DNA from: Archegozetes longisetosus
Taxonomy: Eukaryota > Arthropoda > Arachnida > Sarcoptiformes > Trhypochthoniidae
Length of the DNA: 64,000 nt
Reading direction: 5' to 3'
NCBI GenBank assembly: GCA_018873245.2
Contig: JAEMBT020000008.1
Location: 6,093,569-6,157,568 of the forward strand
Both the position numbers and the translations under genes were made by a program. The stretch's first letter is position 1. Each line of letters starts with the position of its first letter. This document shows positions 10,131-21,175 of this stretch, one piece after another. The notes under the pieces are model-generated. The model saw only the letters and a list, made by a program, of their open reading frames with translations. It was not told the origin of the DNA and made no database searches.

Positions 10131-10160
10131 TAAAACCTATTTCGAAAATATGGAGCTACA

Positions 10161-10271
10161 TTCTGAGTTCTGTCTTAAGCTCAACCTCGACTCAAGTTAT
10201 ACTTGGTGCTATCAAAATTTGTGTTTCAAGTCCAACTTGATTCGAGATTGAGCTTAAGATAGAACTCAGAA
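10161..10271. repeat. Imperfect hairpin, 45-nt arms
   Basis: The left arm (10161-10205) is the reverse complement of the right arm (10227-10271) with a few mismatches and a 21-nt loop. Arms of this size can fold into a pre-miRNA-like hairpin, but a small fold-back MITE is equally possible. Nothing else is recognised from 10272 to about 10810, which is AT-rich with no credible ORF. Confidence 0.6.
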
Positions 10272-10812
10272 TATGACTCAATTTTCTTCGATTCAGAAAC
10301 CATAACATCTGACCACAAAATCACTGCTCAACTTTGCTGTTATTTCTGACTTCAAGTTCTGGAATTTTCTTTTTGGTCTTCAATCTTATGACAACTTTTC
10401 AACTCAAACGCAAATATATATACAGCTATGGACAATACTATCTACCGTTGGGTTATCAAGTATAACTCTTTAATGAATAATCCAACTATGATGAAAATTG
10501 ATTTATACAGACTAGAATAATTGACAATCATTCCCTATAAAATGTTTAAAAAAATATTGATATTTTCATATTAAAATTTTAATTAAAAAATAACCAAAAT
10601 TTTCCATTGAAATAACATGGGGTGTGGATTTGTAATAATTAAACTACTTTAAAGTAGTTGTCTATGAATAGCATCGTCCATATTGTTCACATTGTTTACA
10701 GTGATTTTGCTGGCATTTTGTTTCAATTAATTTTAATTTAATTTTCATTTAAATCGTTGAAAATTTGATTGTTTCAATAATGGTTTTGAGTGTCGAAAAA
10801 CGCTAACTTAAG

Positions 10813-11255
10813 TTTCGCAAATTTATTAAATATCGTGCAAAGGGATACACAAAACAGGATTATGACGGATGCCGGCATCAGTAAGTATAATTAACATTGT
10901 ATTAACTTACAATTAAAAAGTCATTTTAGAAATCACTGAGAAGACATACTATGAATGGTGTCGTATCGATGATAAAGAAGAGCTGTTTATTACTATCGAC
11001 TGACTGACTTAAGCACAGCGTCGTCTTCAGCAGTGATCTTTTTTACTTTACCTCCCTTTCGGTCGAGAGTAATAAACAGCTCTTCTCTAACATCGATACG
11101 ACGCCATTCATAGTATGTCTTCTCAGTGATTCCTAAAAATGACTTTTTAATTGTAAGCTAATACAATGTTAATTATACTTACGGATATCGGGATCTGTCA
11201 TAATCCTATGTTTTGTGTATCCCTTTGCATGATATTTAATAAATTTGCGAAATTT
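10813..11255. repeat. Fold-back inverted repeat carrying an exon-like pair
   Basis: Arms of about 190 bp (about 10813-11003 and 11068-11255) are inverted copies of each other with a roughly 65-bp centre. Each arm holds the same exon-intron-exon pattern: an open stretch, a 49-base GTAAGT...TTTTAG intron, then ITEKTYYEW-like codons followed by KEELFITI or REELFITL. The arms differ at scattered positions, so the duplication is not brand new. The right edge abuts an RCC1 gene relic, as if inserted into it. The captured coding sequence is not recognised. Confidence 0.7.
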
Positions 11256-11261
11256 GACCAA

Positions 11262-11440
11262 AACCTAAAACTCCATAACAATTACCACCAAAAAACATAA
11301 GTTTCGTCGTCATTTGTGATAATGATTAAGTTGATTTTATTCCAATCATCTTCGAAAAACATGAAAAAGTTTGATTTTTTGACGAAGTCTTGATTCAATT
11401 TCAACAGTTTGAAAATTTCGTATTTGTTAATTTCGTTCAT
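11262..11440 (-). pseudogene. 5' relic of an RCC1-kinase gene
   Basis: Minus-strand reading from the ATG at 11440 gives a start like those of the intact genes at 25040 and 50969 (M-x-EINKY), in the same GCGAAAATG context. The text then resembles the N-terminal helix and first RCC1 repeat (TNDDETYVF), with frame breaks. It stops abruptly at the fold-back element. Only the first exon part survives. Confidence 0.7.
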
Positions 11441-11444
11441 TTTC

Positions 11445-12070
11445 GCGATTCTACAAAATTTTGTCTCATGGAAGCAAAAATTTTCACAACGCAGTCAAAT
11501 AAAAGAAGATAAAATTATCTCTGTGCCTAACGTCAAAGTTGCCTGCTGTATTCATTCCGAAGGATCGCCATTGAAACATTTCGACTTTCCATACTGACCT
11601 TCTCAGGTTTTGCACTTGTCCTCTAGTTCTAAAGTTAAGCCTTCGAAATTTTGGGAACCTACTACCAATCTTCAGTCTACACTTTACATTCGCTTTCTCT
11701 CTAACTTTTCATGTTCAAGCAACAAAAGTTGAGAAGGTCAGTCTTGCTCTCTTGATTGACACCAGTTCTGATCATTCTCTCAACAGACCACCTCAATCTG
11801 TTGACTTTTGCTTACCTGAGGCCTCTACTCCTTCACTTTCTACAATATCGAGGGAACGGATCGCAATTCAGCCTTCACACAAGGCGCCAATGTGCTACTA
11901 TTTGAAATGATCCTCTTTCCCTCAGGTTTGCACCACATCCACGACTTCCTTTCACTCTCTCGGACTTGACTCAGTTAGAGGCCTCTACTCTTGCCATCAC
12001 TTATTGAGCTTTCTTCAGTGTCGAGGGAACAAATCGCAAATCAGGATTTTGCAAACCAGGAGAGAGGTTT
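11445..12070. repeat. Upstream module shared by RCC1-kinase genes (copy 1)
   Basis: This region upstream of the 11440 start is homologous to 25060-26035 (upstream of the 25040 start) and, for its first 250 bp, to 50985-51290. It contains repeated blocks that begin GAGGCCTCTACT and run into TCGAGGGAACGGATCGC and GGCGCCAATGTG. The module has been duplicated along with the genes and may hold their promoter or 5' UTR. No ORF is supported. Confidence 0.6.
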
Positions 12071-12194
12071 TGGCACCGATTAAAGAAAACAAATAAGAAA
12101 TTCAATATTTACAGATAATTTGTATAAATTTTCATTGAAATGTTCTGACTTTTTCTAATATTATTAAAGTTTAAAAACACCTAATATATTTCAC

Positions 12195-12282
12195 AGCCCT
12201 TATATATGTCTGCTTTTGTATCACATTTCTTTTCAAAATGAACTTATTGTGCCGCATATTTTACATGTTCTCTGTCTGTAGT
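12195..12282 (-). pseudogene. Kinase C-lobe relic, separated part of the 13172-15012 gene
   Basis: The plus-strand text TATATATGTCTGCTTTTGTA and the following 70 bases match the segment at 23258-23340 that codes for the APE-to-DIYSLG region of the kinase C-lobe. The matching upstream part sits across an approximately 905-bp insertion, at about 13190. The frame is lost. Confidence 0.6.
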
Positions 12283-13188
12283 ATTGTGAAATTTATTTAT
12301 ATCTAACAAACATAGAATACTAAAATAGATTAGTTATTAGTTTGAAAAGGCTTAGCACTAATACTTTTTGTAATTAGCTCCTAAAAGGTCCAATGATTTA
12401 TAACACTTTCTGTAATGATTTTCTCTTTAAAATGACCCGATATAGTATAAGTTAACTTTAGTATAAATAAAAAATCGAACAGTGTAGCTTTAGTTTTAAA
12501 TTTAGAAGAACGTGGGAAACCAAAGAAAAGTATATAAAAGGACAGTCTTAGAGAAAGTCAAGAAGAAGAAGAAGAGAGTCAAGAGATAGACAATCTTCAG
12601 TAATATCTTAGTTATGCTTTGTAACTTCACGTTATGCATAATAAAATTCTTGTAAAATAGATAATCGTTTTCTTCATTTCTATCAACTTTATTTCCACCC
12701 TAGGTAAGTAATATACAAAGTTGTGAACTTTCTTTAATGCATGATAGGTACACATGATATTCTCTATCGAGTCCAGCCAGACTCTTAGATGGAGAATTAG
12801 GTAAAGAAGATTTGGAATCTTACATCGAGGCCCCTGATTTCAAATCTTTACTCTAGTAAAATTACACAAAATGAAGAACTCTATACGAAAAATTAGATCG
12901 AGTTTTTCATTCTTAACGAGATCCCGAGTCACAAAAATAATTGTGACAGCATGCTGTAGGGGCTGGTATTGCAATACTGCAAACCAGTCCCCATATAAAA
13001 CGTCATTTATTTTAGGAACACAAAAGAACCCGCTAAAAACAACACATGCATACACTAAAATAACTCTCTCTAATCCTAATGTTTTTCTTTCTTGTATGTT
13101 TTTGTTAAGAAAATCTGTAAATTCTTTTCTGATAATATTCAATAAAGTAGTGTTTATCTAGATTATAAATCCTAACTAACCGAAACAC
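12283..13188 (+). mobile_element. Insertion in a kinase gene with LTR-like promoter signals
   Basis: The two halves of a kinase relic flank this 0.9-kb segment, so it is an insertion. On the plus strand it has a TATA-like TATATAAAAGG at about 12532, a polyadenylation signal AATAAA at about 12640 and a TTACA at about 12820. Together these suggest a plus-strand LTR followed by a short leader. No target-site duplication was found. Two opposing 100-codon ORFs (12840-13142 minus, 12871-13161 plus) match nothing I recognise and are probably chance. Confidence 0.35.
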
Positions 13189-15012
13189 TACAATGCCATT
13201 CATCAGCATATTTATGAATTACAGCTAAACCAAAATCAGCTAACTTGACAAACTTTCCATTCAGTCCAAAAGTGATTAGGATGTTGGCCGGTTTCAAATC
13301 TCTGTGAATTATTGGAGGAATTTGTTTACGCAAATAATTCAGACTTTCGACAGTTTCCTTCAATAATTCGCTGGATATGTAATATTCGAATATCGAGACA
13401 TAACTACGAACTCATTTCTCTGAAACTCATTTCTCTTTTTGATCAATATTTCTTTCAGAGTACTAAAACATAATTCCATTTGAATGTAGAGAATGTTACT
13501 GTTCTCGATCCACGAATATTTATACTGCACGACATGATCGCTTTGGAGTTTTGCCATTAATTTCAATTCTTTTAAACTTTTTTCTTTGAGCTCATCAGTA
13601 AATTCTGAAAAAAATTTTAAATAATCAAAATATATTAATCAATCATTTTAAAAGCATTACCGGCGAGTAGAATTTTTTTCAACGCATAATTTTGTTCATC
13701 GAACAAATTGAGTACTTTGAAAACTTTGCCAAAACTGCCGCTTCCAATCATTTCTAGTTCTTTGAAATCTCGTTTATATCGTCTTTCGTCAGTCACAACA
13801 TTTTATGGTGAGGAACGATGTTTTAACTGAGAACTTAATGTTAGCGGTTGAATCGGAGGCGAAGGACTATTTTCTTGTATTTGTTTAGGTTTCGTCGTTG
13901 TAATTATTGGCTTTTTATCGTTTACAAACAATTTTGTCTCACCAGTCACATCAATTTTTGAAGGCATCGCTGGGAAAGGACTTTGGCGTTGTTTCAGCGG
14001 AACAGCATTTGTTGCAACAGTCAATTTTTTGAGCGTTTTCTCAATATCCTGTTTATTGGCGATGACTTTAGCTTTGTATGTGATTTGTTCGAAATGAGCG
14101 AAAGTCTCATCGAAACTCTTGAATTGTATCTCAGTCGGAGTTTTTTTTCACTTCATTTCCGCATAGACCCCAAATGAAGACAATTCCTTCTTTTGACAAA
14201 GCCATTGAAATGTCGTAACGCCGATGTGACGCGATGTCGACGAATTTGTTTTCACTCTTCAATTTCAACGGAGTTTCACTTTGCTGTTTGATTGTTTCAT
14301 CTCCGAGTTGTCCGGAATAATTACTACCGATCACATAAATATCGCCATCACGGGATAACAATAAACTGTGATTTTTACCACAACTTATTTTCTCAAACAC
14401 CTCATCAATTTCGACAAGTTTCGGCGCATTTCTTGAGTCATTTTCTTTCAACTTTTTGCAACCCAGTTGTCCAAAATCATTCCAACCCAAGCTGAAAACA
14501 TTTCCTTTCTCTGTCAAAGCCATTGAATGATTCCAACCACATGCGATCGCTTTAACTTTCTCTTCATTGAATTCATTCACATGATATGGAATCGACACAT
14601 AAAAATTATTTCCATTCCCAATCTGTCCATAAGAATTCCAACCCCACGCATAAACTTGACCGTCGTTTGTCAAAACAAGTGAATGACACCAACCGCAACA
14701 AATATCGACAATATTTTTATCACTCAAATATTGATTCAATTCTGGTTTATATATCTCAGAATCATTTCTTCCATTCCCTAACACTCCGCGATAATTCCAA
14801 CCCCAACAATAAACTTTTCCGTCAGAAGTGCGCGCAATTGCATGACGAAAACCATTCTTGAAATCAACGATTTGTTTATTGCTCAAGTTTTCGTTTCGAG
14901 TCAAATTTTTCACTTCATTCCGATGACCACAACCTAAAATTCCACAATAATTACCACCAAAAACATAAGTTTCTTCGTCATTTGTGACAATGATTACATT
15001 AATTTTATTCAA
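13172..15012 (-). pseudogene. RCC1-kinase pseudogene
   Basis: The ORF at 14131-15012 holds about five RCC1 repeats (repeated GWNxxGxLG and CGxxHSLxL motifs). It lacks the usual N-terminal helix, so it is 5' truncated. An extra base in an A-run near 14150 shifts the frame into the linker ORF at 13803-14024, which meets an in-frame UAA. The kinase N-lobe follows (IGSGSFGKVFKV), then an intron with donor GTAATG and acceptor TTTTTTCAG near 13620. The next exon contains LYIQMELC, a second frame break near 13390, and the HRDLKPANI and ADFGLAV motifs before ending at the 0.9-kb insertion. At least four disabling lesions mean no functional kinase. Confidence 0.8.
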
Positions 15013-15674
15013 AAAAAATCTTAGGAATAGTGTAAAAATTAAATACTTTTAATAAAGCCTTTACTAATAATTCTTTACTTTACACTTTGAATTCAATACT
15101 TTAAGCGTTTTAAATAAAATATAAATCTTTAATCAATTTTTGAAAATTTGCATTTATCAATCATTTTCTCAATTTTATCATTTTTTGCAACAAATACACA
15201 TTTATAAAATGATAGTTTCAATGAAAGCGAATAACTCAAAGGCATTATGTATAAGGCACGCAATCTCTCCCTCTTTATTTCCCTCTATGGAAAGACTTAT
15301 TACCAATTTAGACGCAATTGTTGTCGTAGTTGAAAGTGATTTATGCCCTCAAATAATAGATTTCGTCTATGGATGATGTTGACTGTAAACTATATGCTCA
15401 AATAAAATTTTTATGTATAAGGTGCCCTTTTGATATCTTTTCTACAGCTTTTAGGCTGACAGGTGTTAGCATCCCTATGGCTGAGCACAGCTGTCGTTGA
15501 GCTAAGCGGACCCCTAATTTATATCTTTTATTTAAGACAAAAATGCTTTACATTCACTCATTTGATGTTTAAGTTAAAATTGAAAAAATAGACAAAAAGT
15601 ACAGAATTAAACCATTTTGAGATGTGCGATTTCAATCTCAAAAGCAGTTACAGGGCTAATCATATTTTAATAGC
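15013..15674. other. Intergenic, no gene seen
   Basis: AT-rich sequence lies between two members of the array. The 78-codon ORF at 15140-15376 has no recognisable motif and is probably chance. No long repeats stand out. Confidence 0.5.
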
Positions 15675-18475
15675 TTATTTTGAGATATGCGATTTCACGC
15701 GACCAACCATTGTTTGAGTGTCAAATTTTGAGACAGTGATCGATCGATTTAATGTTCTAAATTTGGTTTTGATGAAATACTTGTGAAAATTTTCTTCTAT
15801 TGGCTGTTCTGTTGATAACTGAGTAAAATCGTCCTCTATTTCCTTAATATCTATAGCCCATAGACTTTTGTTTCGCACTATTTGATCACAATTCGGTCTC
15901 CAGTTTTTGATTGGTGACATCATTTGTGATATTAATTCAACAAATTTCATATATTTTTCATTAAAATGTATATCAGTTATTGGATTATCTGAAAATCTGT
16001 GAAATTTATAAGCAAAACACGAATTTATGCAACACTTAATCGGAATTAATTATAAACTCACGTATTTATGTCAATATCAAATAATTCTTGAGTAATTTTT
16101 CCTAAGTTATAAATATCTGCTTTCATATCATAAGTCATGCCTTCAGGAGTAGTGTATTTAAAAGTTTCTAACCCTTGAGTACGAGTTTGTTCAGCGAATT
16201 CGTGAATAACTGTTAGTCCAAAATCAGACAATTTTACAAATCTTCCATTCAGTCCATAAGAGATCAAAATATTAGTCGGTTTCAAATCTCTGTGAATTAT
16301 TGGGGGATTTTGCTTATGCAAATAACTGAGGCTTTCGAGTATTTCTTTGAATAGTTCAGTTGAGGTGTAATATTCTAATCGAGACATTGGTTGGAATTCT
16401 TGTCTTTGGAACTCATTTCTCTTTTTCATCAATATATCTCTTAAATTACTGAAACACAGCTCCATTTGAATGTAAAGAATTTCATTGTTTTCGATCCACG
16501 AATTTTCATGTTGTACGACAAGATCACTTTGAAGAGTTTTCATGAGTTTTAGTTGTTCTAAACTTTTACTCTTGATTTCGTCAGAGAATCCTGATAATGT
16601 GTCAACTTTTTTGTATAAGTTTTATCAAAATATGTATTAGATGGAATCAGTGAAAATTGCAATTTCTTCTCTTCAAAAGTACATTTAATGACAAAATAAT
16701 AATTACATATCTAATGAATATACTCGCCTCCCGTCTGGTTCACAAAGGCCCTGCAAAGTCAGAGGTTACACTTAACTGTGGCACTATTTTGTAAATTGAT
16801 TTCTTTCTTATAACTTGTTCGAAAGTAGTATCAAACCAATATGAATTTGCAAATTTTTAAAGATTTTATTTTACTTGTTAATCTTGACTTGCGATATAAA
16901 GAATTTGCAAGAACAAAGAGGCAAAAAAACCTAAAGTTATGAAAATGAAGTTTAACTTTATACTGTGTACAAAAAGTTATAAGAGGGAAATCAGTCTAAA
17001 CAATATCTGCACTAGTAAGTGTAACCGTTGACCTCACGGGCCCTTTGTCAACCAGATATTCGGGGGGGCGAGTATATTCATTAGATATGTAATTATTATT
17101 TTTCCATTAAATGTACTTTTGAAGATATGAAATTTCAATTTCCACTGATTCTATCTAATATATTTTTCTATTACCTCTCAGTAAAACTTTTTTCACTTCA
17201 TATTTTTGTTTATCAATGGAATTGAATGTTTTATAAACTTTGCCAAATCTTCCGATTCCAATCATTTCTAGTTCCTTGAAATCTCGTACATACCGTGTAT
17301 TGAGTTTTGATTGAATGAAATACAAGTGGAAACTTTCTTCAATAGTTTTGATCACTTTCGAACTGCTTTCGAAATGCTTACCTTCTATTAGTTCATCTAA
17401 ACTGAGGGCCCACATATTTCTTTTCCTCAGAATTTGCTCACAATTCGGTCTTTTAGCCTTTGAGGGTGACATAATACGCTCAGTTAAATCAAATAAATTT
17501 GAATATTTAGTCTCCAACTTTGTATTTTTTCCGATTGGGCTAAAGAATGGAAAGAATATATATTATTATGAATATTACACAGATTATGATTACTCATTGA
17601 TGTCAAAATTGAACAGTTGTTGTATTATGATTCCTAAGCTGTAAATATCAGACTTTAAGTCATGTTTTCTTCCTATGATCACTTCCGGGGCCGCGTATTT
17701 CGTATGTGGTTTTCCATCGGAATCATAAATGTTCCCTATGCCAAAATCAGCTAGCTTAATAAACCTGCCATTTAGCCCATTCGTAATCATTATATTTGAT
17801 GGTTTCAAATCTCTGTGAATCATTGGAGGATTTAATTCGTGCAAAAACTTGACAGCTTCTAATATTTCTATGAACAGTTCACTCGCGATGTAATAACCCA
17901 AACAACTCATTATTTCTTGAGGTTTTTGATTCAGCTCGTTATTCAATTTACTTATGGCATCTTTAAGAGTGAACAGACACAATTCCATTTGAATATGTAG
18001 TAAAAAAATATTATGAGGATCAAAAACATTGTGACCTGCACTGATGTATTCGTACTTAGCATAACCATTAGTTTGGATATAATTATTTTCAGTCCAGAAA
18101 GATTCCAACTTTACAACAAAATCACTTTTCAAATTAGACAACATTTGTATTTCTTTCATCATATTTTGGCCAATCAGTTCACTGATTAGAATTTTCTTAA
18201 TAGCAAAAGATTTATTTTCCCTCTTATTCTTTGCTTCGTAGACAATACCAAAGTTCCCGGAAGCAATAAATTTGTGTTCAATGAACTCTTAACTTTTGTT
18301 GGTAGTCATAGTTCTGTATGTGACTTGGAAATAATAAGCGAAAACCTCATCGAAACTCTTGAATTGCGTCTCAATCGGAGTTTTTATCACTTCTTCTCCA
18401 CATTTGCCCCAAATGAAAATAATTCCATCTTTTGATAAAGCCATTGAAATTTCGTAATCATAATAACATTCTTGA
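15675..18475 (-). pseudogene. 5'-truncated gene with two tandem kinase domains
   Basis: The 5' part (about 18475-18295) is only the last RCC1 repeat and linker, followed by an in-frame UAA (18289-18291). Kinase 1 then reads without breaks: glycine loop ASGNFGIVYEA, FAIKKI lysine, LLHIQMELC, HRDLKPSN, ADFGIGN, APE and DIYSLG. Exons as read are 18475-17594, 17539-17175, 16590-16062 and 15996-15675, with GT-AG introns. The second exon joins the end of kinase 1 (KRPNCEQIL, then EESFHLYFIQSKL) directly to the N-lobe of kinase 2 (IGIGRFGKVYKTF). Kinase 2 continues with HRDLKPTN, SDFGLTV and a TPE in place of APE. The tandem-kinase layout matches the 45693-50969 gene. A shorter transcript starting after the stop cannot be excluded. 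Confidence 0.7.
16637..17158. mobile_element. MITE with long TIRs in a kinase-gene intron
   Basis: The element begins TTAGATGGAATCAGTG and ends with the inverted match, flanked by TA on each side. Inverted repeats run about 150 bp inward, through an outer AT-rich part and an inner GC-richer part (CGCCTCCCG...GGTTACACTTA). The interior is non-coding. It lies wholly inside the intron between exons 2 and 3 of the two-kinase gene, just after the splice donor. Size and TA duplication fit a Tc1/mariner-type MITE. Confidence 0.8.
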
Positions 18476-18865
18476 GCATAGAAAAAATTTCTTTGTATAT
18501 GCTATTAAGCTATTTAATTCGTTACCGATTGATATTAGGAATGAACAAAATTTTATATCCTATGAGAGCAAACTTGAACTTTTTTTGCCAAGAGATATGC
18601 GATGTTTTTGAATAGTGTAATGTAATGTTAATCGACAAGTTACGATTAATAAATTTATTTTTTATTTTTTATATCATTTCATCAATTTTCAGTATGAAAG
18701 TATTGAATGGAATAACTCTTTCTTCAATGGGCTTATACTGAAAGATAAACTGAAGGGTTAAATTAATTGATAAATTGAAAATGTTTTTATTACAAGAGCT
18801 CAATCGTACTGCTATACAAATATGTCACGCGAAACAGTATTGTATCTATAACTTACTTTAGATAT
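18476..18865. other. Intergenic, no gene seen
   Basis: This AT-rich stretch lies between the truncated RCC1 start at about 18475 and the stop codon of the next gene. No coding motif is seen. A short text near 18690-18750 resembles the linker region of the 23205 gene (GAATGGAATAACTCTTTC) and may be a further small relic. Confidence 0.4.
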
Positions 18866-20826
18866 TTATCTAAATCTAAGTTTTGTTTTTAAGAAAAACT
18901 TGTGGAAATTTTCTTCTATTGACTGTTCATTTAATGGAAATTGAGAAAAATCAAATTCTAGTTCATTAATTTCCAAAGTCCACGAACTTTTTTCTCTCAG
19001 TATTTGATCACAGTCGGTTCTCATGATTTTCTTTTGTTCCATCATTTTTGATACCATTTCATCAATTTTCAAATATTTTCCTTTCAATAACTGATCAGTT
19101 ATTGAATTATTTGAAGACCTAAGAAATTGAAATAAGAATAGTTGATTAGAACATGATTTTTCTTATCATTTTTATCTATAATACACTCACGAATTGACAT
19201 CGAAATCAAATACTTCTTGCGTAATAGAACCCAAACTATAAATATCTGCCTTTGTGTCATAATTCTTTCCATGAAGAACTTCTGGTGCAATATATTTAAC
19301 AGTTCCCAAACCTTGAGTATGAGTTTGGTCATCAAACTTGTGAACCACAGCTAAACCAAAGTCCGCTAACTTGACAAACCTTCCATTCAGTCCATAAGTG
19401 ATTAAGATGTTGGCCGGTTTCAAATCTCTGTGAATTATTGGAGGAATTTGTTTATGCAAATAATTCAGACTTTCGACAGTTTCCTTAAATAATTCGCTGG
19501 ATATGTAATATTGTAAAGTCTGGATCTTTGATAGGAGCGTGTATGAAATCAAATTTTAAAATATAAGCACTTTATTTAACATAACCACAATAATAAAATT
19601 ACATAAGATTTCACAGGATTTTAACACTGGAAGAAAGAGCGAAAAATTTAAGAAAAACACGACATTTTATAGGAACAATAGGTGGGTTAAATTAGAAAAT
19701 GTTTTACAATGATAGGCTAAACCTTTTAAGGTCAATAGCACATTTAGCTAGGATTGGGAGATTGTTTAACTAGGACATACTTAGGTAGGTTTTCAGAGTT
19801 GAAATATGCTTACTCTCAGCTGTCTTCATAATTTGTACAGTTGAGACAAGCATGTGAAGATTTCTTTTGTACAAATAAAAAGTAATCTTGAAATCAGTAA
19901 TAAATGTTGACATATACGGTGAGTTATGAAAATTAGAGTTTAAAAATATAGGTTATTACAGAAGTATTTTGGTATAGGTCTAATTTAAGAACTAAGACGT
20001 TATTACAATATTCCAATCGAGACATAACTACGAACTCATTTCTCTGAAACTCATTTCTCTTTTTGATCAATATTTCTTTCAAAGTACTAAAACATAATTC
20101 CATTTGAATGTAGAGAATTTCGTTGTTTTCGAAAAACAGCCAAGCCAAAATCGGCTAGCCTAATAAATCTACCATTTAATCCGTCTGATATCAGAATATT
20201 CGTTGGCTTTAGGTCTCTGTGAATTATTGGAGGATCTTGTTTGTGTAGGAAATTCACTGCTTCGAGTATTTCAGAGAGTAATTCACCTGCAATGAAATAA
20301 CCCAAATGAGTCAATATTTCATTCGCTTTTTGATCCAACTCTTGATTCAGTTTCCTTATTGCATCCTTCAGTGTAAACAAACACAATTCCATCTGAATGT
20401 GCAGCAAAAATGTGTTGTTTTGATCGAATATTTTATGGGATGAGCCGATGTTTTTATCAGTTTTATACACTTCCCATCCGTTTAATCTATAATAATTGTC
20501 TTCAATCCAAATAGATTCTATTCTCGAGACAAGTCACTTTTCAATTTTCTTAAAATATCTATTTCTCTCTTCACATGTTTGGTACTTGATTCAGAATTCG
20601 GAGTTTCTACTTCTTTATTCATTATTTTACGAATGGTTTCATCAATTGGAATTTTCTTAATAGCATAAAATTTATTGTTTATCTTATTTCTTACTTCGCT
20701 CACAATGCCAAAACTTCCAGAACCAATCACTTTGGTATCATTGAATATTTGAGCATAAATTCCGTTTCCAAGTATTTCATTGATAACTACAGTTTTGTAT
20801 GTCACCTGAAAATAAATACGCGACAC
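18866..20826 (-). pseudogene. Chimeric kinase pseudogene split by a solo LTR
   Basis: The 5' part (20826-20518) is an N-lobe (IGSGSFGIVSEV, FYAIKKI) after a truncated RCC1 linker. A frame break near 20520 leads to 20470-20140, which has LLHIQMELC, HRDLKPTN and ADFGLAV. Just after ADFGLAV the sequence jumps, out of frame, into ENNEILYIQMELC of a second kinase, so sequence between two paralogs has been deleted. That second kinase is interrupted at 19512-20007 by a solo LTR. It then resumes with HRDLKPANI, ADFGLAV, APE and DIYSLG (19187-19507) and a last exon (about 19117-18866) ending ENFHKFFLKTKL. The original target reads cleanly across the LTR. Confidence 0.8.
19512..20007 (-). mobile_element. 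Solo LTR of the window's own retroelement
   Basis: This 496-bp copy of the LTR at 9501-9986 begins TGTAAAGTC and ends TTATTACA. It is flanked by a 4-bp duplication ATAT (19508-19511 and 20008-20011). Removing the LTR and one ATAT restores the kinase text TGTAATATTCCAATCG found in paralogs. No internal sequence remains, so LTR-LTR recombination removed the rest. Orientation follows the full element. Confidence 0.95.
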
Positions 20827-21175
20827 TCGCGTATACTACCAAAAAAATGTCCCGACGCTAATTATATATTGTGAATACATTACATCCAGAATACCAATAG
20901 CTATAAATACTTTTGATAGCCTGAAACAATATTTTCATATTCTAAACTGAATTTAGGTTTATGTTTGATAGTTATGTATTTATTATTAAAGTTTCCAATA
21001 GATCGAAAATGCATTCATACTATAATTATTCATATTTAAAATCAAAGATTTGATTAAACGTTGAATTTACGATAGGATTTGGCCTAATATACATAATATG
21101 TATATTACGTATATTTTTTATATTATAAAAAAATTTTAATAATCTTTATGAAACAATGACTAGTATTGCACAAAA
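20827..21175. other. Intergenic, no gene seen
   Basis: AT-rich sequence lies between the truncated N-lobe and the last exon of the next gene. A short text at about 20817-20850 (GCGTATACTACCAAAAA) recurs in similar form near 27470. No ORF or fold was recognised. Confidence 0.4.

Noticed and set aside
12840..13161. Two opposing ORFs of about 100 codons
   Set aside because: They overlap almost completely on opposite strands, have no recognised motif, and lie within an insertion with LTR-like signals.
14292..14861. Plus-strand ORFs antisense to RCC1 repeats (also 22772-23092 and 24515-24760)
   Set aside because: They are shadows of RCC1 coding on the minus strand; their similarity to each other follows from the paralogous sense strands.
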